Assembly (NCBI GenBank): GCA_963785755.1
Contig: CAWAXG010000002.1
Coordinates: 310,001 to 374,000 of the forward strand
Length of the DNA: 64,000 nt
Direction: 5' to 3'
DNA from: JACCXG01 sp963785755
Lineage (GTDB): Bacteria; Acidobacteriota; Vicinamibacteria; Vicinamibacterales; 2-12-FULL-66-21
In this document: piece by piece, positions 59,411 to 64,000 of the stretch
Layout: each line of letters starts with the position of its first letter
Numbering within the stretch: position 1 is the stretch's first letter
Made by a program: the position numbers and the translations under genes
The notes under the pieces: generated by a model
Databases searched by the model: none
Told to the model about the DNA's origin: nothing
What the model saw: the letters and a program-made list of their open reading frames with translations, nothing else

Positions 59411-59650
59411 TCACTCCACCTCGACCCTGTAGCTTTCAATCACCGGATTCGCGAGGACCTTGTCGGCCACGTCGGAGACCAGCGACTTCGCGGCATCCGT
59501 GCTGGCGGCGTCGACCTCCAGCTCGAAGTACTTGCCCTGACGGACCTCGCCGACCCCGGCGTAGCCCATCGAGTGGAGCGCTTCGGCAATCGTTCGGCCC
59601 TGCGGATCGAACACCGACGGCTTCAACGTCACGAACACCTTGGCCTTCAT
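59411..59650 (-). CDS. purS: Phosphoribosylformylglycinamidine synthase small subunit
   Basis: A 79-residue PurS that bridges PurL and PurQ in the FGAM synthase complex. It begins MKAKVFVTLKPSVFDPQGRT and shows MGYAGVGEVRQGKYFELEV and VLANPVIESYRVEVE, the full length of the family. AGGAGA lies three bases before the ATG at 59650. The same frame is open far upstream across purB in antiphase, but the PurS start is clear. Confidence 0.95.
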   Translation of the reverse strand: MKAKVFVTLKPSVFDPQGRTIAEALHSMGYAGVGEVRQGKYFELEVDAASTDAAKSLVSDVADKVLANPVIESYRVEVE

Positions 59651-59715
59651 TGCTCTCCTGCCGTCCCCTCGAACTGCTCCCGGCGACCCGAGCGACGTCG
59701 AAGGGCTGATGACAT

Positions 59716-61032
59716 TCAGCCGGACGCGCCCACCGGGACCGACGCGAACACGCGCCCGAAAATCGCGTCGACATTGCGGAAGTGATCGTTCAGATCGAAC
59801 GCCTTCTCGATCTCGTCGCGGCTCAGCACCTTGGTCAAATCCGAATCCTGCAGCAGCAGCTGCTTGAAGTCCTTCTGCTCGTGGAACGCGCGCATCGCGT
59901 TCCGCTGGACCCATTCGTAGGCCTGCTCGCGCGTCACGCCGCGCCGCGCGAGCTCGAGCAGCACCGTTCCCGAAAATACGACGCCACGGGAGCGTTGCAG
60001 GTTCTCCCGCATCCGCTCCGGATACACGACCATGCCGCGCACGATGCGCGCGAAGCGGCGGAGCATGTGGTCGAGCGCGATGAAGCTGTCCGGCAGGATG
60101 ACGCGCTCGACCGACGAATGCGAGATATCCCGCTCGTGCCACAACGCGACGTTCTCGAGCGCCGCCGTGGCATTGCCGCGCAGCAGCCGCGCCAGTCCCG
60201 TGATCTGCTCGCAGCCGATCGGATTGCGCTTGTGCGGCATCGCGGAGGAGCCCTTCTGCCCCTTGGCGAACGGCTCCTCGATCTCGCCAATCTCCGTTTT
60301 CTGCAGGCCGCGGATTTCGAGCGCGAACTTCTCGAGCGACGCCGCCGCGATCGCCAGCGCCGACAACAGCTCCGCATGCCGGTCGCGCTGAATCACCTGC
60401 GACGACACCGGCGCCGGCTGCAATCCCAGCCGCTCGCACACCCGCGCCTCGATCCGCGGATCGAGGTGCGCGAACATCCCGACCGCGCCCGAGATTTTTC
60501 CCACGCTGACGACGTCGCGCGCCCGCAGCACGCGATCCACGGCACGCTGCAGCTCGGCGTACCACAACGCAAGCTTGACGCCGAGGGTCATCGGCTCGGC
60601 GTGGACGCCGTGGGTGCGGCCGATCATCGGCGTCTGCCGATGTTCCTCGGCGCGCGTCCGGACCGCGTCCATCGCGGTCGCGAGATCCTTGACGATCAGG
60701 TCGCACGCCTGCCGCATCTGAATCGCCTGGGCGGTGTCGAGCACGTCCGACGAGGTCAGGCCGAAATGCAGCCATCGCGCCGCCGGCCCGACGTGCTCGG
60801 CCACCGCGGTGGTGAAGGCAATCACGTCGTGCTGCGTGACCTGTTCAATCTCTTCGATGCGCGCGACATCGAAGCGCGCCTTGGCCCGCAGCTCGCGCGC
60901 GGCGTCGGCCGGAATGACGCCGGCTTCGGCCATCGCATCCGCCGCCGCAAGCTCCACCTCTAGCCAGGTCTCGTAGCGACGCTGGTCGCTCCAGATGGCC
61001 CCCATCTCGGGGTTGGTGTAACGAGGAATCAT
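59716..61032 (-). CDS. purB: Adenylosuccinate lyase
   Basis: Removes fumarate from SAICAR and from adenylosuccinate. The 438-residue protein begins MIPRYTNPEMGAIWSDQRRY. It has TSSDVLDTAQAIQM, IGRTHGVHAEPMTLG with a catalytic His, and the superfamily signature GSSAMPHKRNPIGCEQI containing the catalytic serine loop. It lies 11 bases after the M16 peptidase gene and 65 bases before purS. Confidence 0.97.
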   Translation of the reverse strand: MIPRYTNPEMGAIWSDQRRYETWLEVELAAADAMAEAGVIPADAARELRAKARFDVARIEEIEQVTQHDVIAFTTAVAEHVGPAARWLHFGLTSSDVLDTAQAIQMRQACDLIVKDLATAMDAVRTRAEEHRQTPMIGRTHGVHAEPMTLGVKLALWYAELQRAVDRVLRARDVVSVGKISGAVGMFAHLDPRIEARVCERLGLQPAPVSSQVIQRDRHAELLSALAIAAASLEKFALEIRGLQKTEIGEIEEPFAKGQKGSSAMPHKRNPIGCEQITGLARLLRGNATAALENVALWHERDISHSSVERVILPDSFIALDHMLRRFARIVRGMVVYPERMRENLQRSRGVVFSGTVLLELARRGVTREQAYEWVQRNAMRAFHEQKDFKQLLLQDSDLTKVLSRDEIEKAFDLNDHFRNVDAIFGRVFASVPVGASG

Positions 61033-61043
61033 CGGCCGCTCAC

Positions 61044-62363
61044 TCAGCTCAGGTCGAGGCGCGTGCGGGTCAGGTCCGGAGCCGATGGCCCGACGACGGT
61101 CGCCGCGAGCGATCCGTTCGAGAAGAGATCGGCCGCGACCCGGCGGATGTCCGACGCGGTCACCGCTTCCACTCCCGCCAGCGTTTCATCGAGCCCGAAA
61201 TGACGGTCGAAGTAGATCTCCTGGCGCGCCAGGTGCGACATGCGGCTCGCAGTGTTCTCGAGGCTCAGCATGAGGCTGCCCTTCAAGTGGTCCTTGGCGC
61301 GGCGCAGCTCGGAGTCGGGCACCGAGGTCCGCTTCATTCCCTTGAGCTCTTCGACGCACAGATCCACGACTTCACCGACCGCCTCGTTCGCACACCCGGC
61401 ATAAATGGTGATGTTCCCCGCGTCGCGATAGGCGCTCAGCCCGCTGAACACCGAATACGCCAGCCCGCGCTTTTCGCGGATGTTCTGGAACAGCCGCGAG
61501 CTCATCGATCCGCCGAGCACGGTGTTCAGGATGTAGCTGACGTAGCGGTCCGCGTGGCTCTGCGGATAGCTGTTGGTGCCCAGGCAGACATGACTCTGCT
61601 CGAGCTCCTTGGTTCGCGTCACGACCTGCGGGCTCACCTTCGGCGGATTTTCACCGAACGGCTCCCCTGTCGCGACGAGATCGCCGAACGCCCCCTCCAC
61701 GAGCTCGCGAACGCGACCGTGATCCAGATTTCCGGCGGCGGAGATGACCATGTTCGAGCCAACATACGCGCCCGCGAAGTACTTCAGGATGGTTTCGCGA
61801 TTGAGCGCTTCGACGGTCTCCGGGCTTCCGAGGATCGGACGCGCCAGCGGATGCCCCTCCCAGAAATGCTGGGTGAACAACTCGTGCACGAGATCGTCAG
61901 GGGTGTCCTCGACCATCTTGATCTCTTCGAGAATCACCTTCTTCTCGCGCTCGATCTCGTCGGCCGCGAACGCCGGACGGCGCACGATGTCCGAGAGCAG
62001 GTCGACCGCGACCGGCACGTGCTCGTCCAGGACCTTGATGTAGTAGCTCGCGTACTCCTTCGCCGTGAAGGCGTCGAGCTGCCCGCCGATCGAATCGATC
62101 GCCTGCGCGATGTCCTCCGCGCTGCGAGCTCCCGTCCCCTTGAACAGCATGTGCTCGACGAAATGCGCGATGCCCGCGCGCTCGTCGCTCTCGTGGCGCG
62201 AGCCGCGCGTCAGCCAGACGCCAAGCGTCACCGACCGCACATGCGGCATCGTCTCAGTGATGAGCCGAAGGCCGTTGCCAAGGACTTCGCGAACGACTGG
62301 GTCGTGCGAGGAGGATGTTGTCACCGCTGCGGCTCCAGCGGACGGGGCGACGCGATGTCGCAA
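61044..62363 (-). CDS. M16-family zinc peptidase (YmxG/mitochondrial processing peptidase-like)
   Basis: A 439-residue inverzincin. The zinc site is HFVEH (H67, E70, H71) in AGIAHFVEHMLFKGT, with the distal Glu in the EEIKMVEDTPDDLVHE region. The second, inactive half has the RRAKDHLKGSLMLSLENTASR pattern and LGGSMSSRLFQNIREKRGLAYSV, which completes the substrate chamber. There is no signal peptide. Its product is related to B. subtilis MlpA and is probably cytosolic. The frame starts with TTG at 62363, so the exact start is unsure. It is the first gene of the purine operon, as a predicted promoter lies 44 bases upstream. Confidence 0.9.
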   Translation of the reverse strand: MRHRVAPSAGAAAVTTSSSHDPVVREVLGNGLRLITETMPHVRSVTLGVWLTRGSRHESDERAGIAHFVEHMLFKGTGARSAEDIAQAIDSIGGQLDAFTAKEYASYYIKVLDEHVPVAVDLLSDIVRRPAFAADEIEREKKVILEEIKMVEDTPDDLVHELFTQHFWEGHPLARPILGSPETVEALNRETILKYFAGAYVGSNMVISAAGNLDHGRVRELVEGAFGDLVATGEPFGENPPKVSPQVVTRTKELEQSHVCLGTNSYPQSHADRYVSYILNTVLGGSMSSRLFQNIREKRGLAYSVFSGLSAYRDAGNITIYAGCANEAVGEVVDLCVEELKGMKRTSVPDSELRRAKDHLKGSLMLSLENTASRMSHLARQEIYFDRHFGLDETLAGVEAVTASDIRRVAADLFSNGSLAATVVGPSAPDLTRTRLDLS

Positions 62364-62406
62364 GTCATTGAATATAAAGGAATTATCTGACTGGCTAGAA
62401 AAGGCG

Positions 62407-62436
62407 ATTCTATCATGCGATGCGCCCGCCGCTCAA
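62407..62436 (-). promoter_or_regulatory. Predicted promoter of the M16-purine operon
   Basis: TTGAGC (62431-62436), 18-base spacer, TAGAAT (62407-62412) on the minus strand. The -10 has 5 of 6 consensus bases and the -35 has 4 of 6. I saw no purine riboswitch or PurR-like palindrome in the 226-base gap between the M16 gene and rlmN. Confidence 0.45.
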
Positions 62437-62589
62437 GCTCGGGACCGTCGTGCCTGGGCCGCTGCCGCTCGAACTTTCATGCGGTTCGGCAGTCATTTTG
62501 GAGGGCGGAATGGTTGAGGTTCGAGAACGCGAGGTCACCCCCTCAGCATAGTAGAATGGGAATCTGCCCTTATTCGCGAAAAGACCGAC

Positions 62590-63702
62590 ATGGACACCGA
62601 TCACGTCATCGATATCGCTGACGTCGAGCTGGCCGAGCTCGAACAGGCGCTCGCCGCGATCGGCAAGCCACGTTTCCACGCGCGGCAGATTTTTCAGTGG
62701 ATTCATAAGCGGGGCGTGACCGATTTCGCACTCATGAGCGACCTCAGCCGTGAGCTGCGATCCCAGCTCGCCTTCCACTTCACCTTGAGCACTCCTACCG
62801 TGGTGCGGCGGGAGGCCTCCGTCGACGGGACGACGAAGCTCCTGCTCCGGCTCGCCGACGGAAAACACATCGAGTCCGTGTGCATTCCGGAGCATGCCGG
62901 CGGCGAGACCGGAATCGGCGGCGCGGATCGGCTGACCTTCTGCCTTTCCACCCAGGTCGGCTGTGCGATGAAGTGCGCGTTCTGTCTGACCGGCAAGATG
63001 GGGATCGAGCGAAACCTGACCGCGGGAGAAATCGTCGGCCAGGTCCGAGTGCTGTGCCGCGAGCTCGACGCGCTGGATCGGCGCTTCACCATCGTGCTCA
63101 TGGGGATGGGTGAGCCGCTGCACAACTACGACGAGACCATGAAGGCGCTGCGCATCCTCGCCGATGAGCATGGCCTCGCCATCTCGCCCAGGCGGGTGAC
63201 CCTGTCGACGGTCGGCGTGCTTCCGGCGCTCGAGCGCCTCGCGACCGAGCCGCTGATGCCGAATCTCGCGATTTCGCTGCACTCGACTACCGAACCCCAG
63301 CGCGACATGCTGGTGCCGATCAACCGCAAGTACGGCATCGTCGAGTTGCTCGACGCGTGTCGGCGTTTCCCACTCAAGCGGCGCGAGCGCATCACCTTCG
63401 AGTACGTGATGCTGAAAGACGTGAACGACACGCCAGACGATGCCCGGCGGCTGGTGAGGCTGCTGAGCGGTATCAAGGCAAAGGTGAACCTGCTGCCGCT
63501 GAACGAGGCGGCGGGGATTCCTTTCGAGCGCCCCGACGACGCGACGGTGAACCGGTTCGCGAAGATCCTCGCGGATCGCGGCGTGACCGTATCGGTACGC
63601 AAGTCGAGAGGCCGCGACATCCGCGCGGCGTGCGGTCAGCTGATCACCGAATCATCGCGGGCCACGGCACCCGGCCGCCGGCTCGCGATGGCAATGTCGT
63701 AG
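62590..63702 (+). CDS. rlmN: 23S rRNA/tRNA adenine-C2 methyltransferase RlmN
   Basis: A 370-residue radical SAM enzyme that methylates A2503 of 23S rRNA and A37 of some tRNAs. The [4Fe-4S] cysteines are in CAMKCAFC (C125, C129, C132). The two methyl-carrying cysteines known from E. coli (118 and 355) match Cys118 in LTFCLSTQVG and the Cys in RDIRAACGQL. VLMGMGEPLHNYDETMKAL and LAISLHSTTEPQRDMLVPIN are also typical. It is divergent from the purine operon. A TAGAAT at 62553-62558 might be its -10, but no -35 is evident. Confidence 0.97.
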   Translation: MDTDHVIDIADVELAELEQALAAIGKPRFHARQIFQWIHKRGVTDFALMSDLSRELRSQLAFHFTLSTPTVVRREASVDGTTKLLLRLADGKHIESVCIPEHAGGETGIGGADRLTFCLSTQVGCAMKCAFCLTGKMGIERNLTAGEIVGQVRVLCRELDALDRRFTIVLMGMGEPLHNYDETMKALRILADEHGLAISPRRVTLSTVGVLPALERLATEPLMPNLAISLHSTTEPQRDMLVPINRKYGIVELLDACRRFPLKRRERITFEYVMLKDVNDTPDDARRLVRLLSGIKAKVNLLPLNEAAGIPFERPDDATVNRFAKILADRGVTVSVRKSRGRDIRAACGQLITESSRATAPGRRLAMAMS

Positions 63703-63736
63703 CCTTCCGCCACTGAACCGCAAGCTGAGCGCGTGG

Positions 63737-63755
63737 CTTCCGGCTTAGCCGGAAG
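63737..63755 (+). terminator. Hairpin between rlmN and the last gene (possible terminator)
   Basis: CTTCCGGC/GCCGGAAG forms an 8-bp stem with a TTA loop, 35 bases after the rlmN stop. No T-run follows on either strand, so it may be a weak terminator or an RNA-stabilising stem. Confidence 0.45.
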
Positions 63756-63767
63756 GATCACTGTCGT

Positions 63768-63977
63768 TCAACACCCTTTCGGGTGCGAGATCGTGATCAG
63801 CGGCCGGCCGATCGTGTCGAACACCCGGTCGAGACGAATCCGGTAGCGCGGAGTCCTGGACGTGACGACCTGCTTCTCCTGCGCCTCGTCACCGCAGGCC
63901 ATGTCAGCACCAACCTCGGCTCGAAACTCGAGCCAGCCATCCGATCGCAGGCGCTCGATCACGTCAGTACCCACCAT
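63768..63977 (-). CDS. Hypothetical protein (at least 69 aa, possibly partial)
   Basis: I do not recognise this sequence. From the ATG at 63977 it reads TDVIERLRSDGWLEFRAEVG, then CGDEAQEKQVVTSRTPRYRI, and ends LITISHPKGC. It has no signal peptide or membrane segment. GGAGG touches the ATG directly, which is too close for normal use, and the frame stays open to the window edge at 64000, so the true start may lie outside. It converges on rlmN. Confidence 0.45.
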   Translation of the reverse strand: MVGTDVIERLRSDGWLEFRAEVGADMACGDEAQEKQVVTSRTPRYRIRLDRVFDTIGRPLITISHPKGC

Positions 63978-64000
63978 CCTCCGGGCGGTATGAATCGGGC

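Noticed and set aside
62364..62589. Purine riboswitch before the purine operon
   Set aside because: No conserved purine aptamer core could be found in the 226-base gap.

Overview
The window is a high-GC bacterial chromosome segment of about 64 kb. It carries one complete rRNA operon, densely packed genes on both strands, many secreted peptidases and outer-membrane proteins, and no mobile element, CRISPR array or phage gene that I can see. The 16S sequence (positions 46697-48249, minus strand), the GC content, the large VPS10/Asp-box protein and the low-complexity AAGTAGC-like intergenic repeats suggest Acidobacteriota, most likely class Vicinamibacteria (subdivision 6). That placement is recognition by eye, not an alignment.

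Layout. 0-5 kb: the end of an M1 aminopeptidase, a coupled asparaginase-like/aminotransferase pair, and a GT-C membrane glycosyltransferase. 5-12.3 kb: a 1003-residue VPS10/Asp-box secreted protein, an NfeD-SPFH membrane pair, and a single-module A-PCP-TE synthetase. 12.4-17 kb: msrA, a double zinc-ribbon membrane protein and a second SPFH protein (B. subtilis YdjG/YdjI-like), a GNAT acetyltransferase, a zf-TFIIB protein and msrB. 17-21.5 kb: an AsmA-like protein, a protease-fold protein without its serine, and an HtrA protease with four PDZ-like segments. 21.6-25.2 kb: a three-subunit molybdenum hydroxylase. 25.4-42 kb: a YpfJ metallopeptidase, MATE exporter, VOC fusion protein, response regulator, secreted PI-kinase-like protein, M3 peptidase, a beta-lactamase-fold pseudoenzyme, outer-membrane proteins including a PagL-like lipid A deacylase, nucleoside transporter, AlkB, TfoX-like protein and others. 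42.3-48.9 kb: the rRNA operon (16S, tRNA-Ile, tRNA-Ala, 23S, 5S, minus strand) with its terminator, processing stems, boxA and two promoters. 49-51.9 kb: tyrS, a methyltransferase and a Tat-exported phosphoesterase. 51.9-62.4 kb: a purine operon read leftward as M16 peptidase, purB, purS, purQ, purL, purF, a HEAT-repeat protein, purM, purN. 62.6-64 kb: rlmN and the edge of an unknown gene.

The most important warning concerns reading frames. At least 21 single-base shifts break otherwise well-preserved genes, 16 of them between 16.1 and 22.8 kb. In each case the conserved motifs simply continue in another frame (for example all eight iron-sulphur cysteines of the 2Fe-2S subunit, and purQ inside a purine operon). 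This looks like uncorrected indels in the assembly rather than gene decay. Spans of those genes are given for the reconstructed protein.

I did not find an unmistakable new multi-gene system. The best leads are: an SPFH protein carrying an excisionase-type HTH, in a module with a zinc-ribbon membrane protein and flanked by both methionine sulfoxide reductases; a stand-alone A-PCP-TE enzyme with a cysteine thioesterase and an altered substrate pocket; a secreted PI-kinase-like protein; a VOC-helical fusion; and two catalytically dead hydrolase folds.
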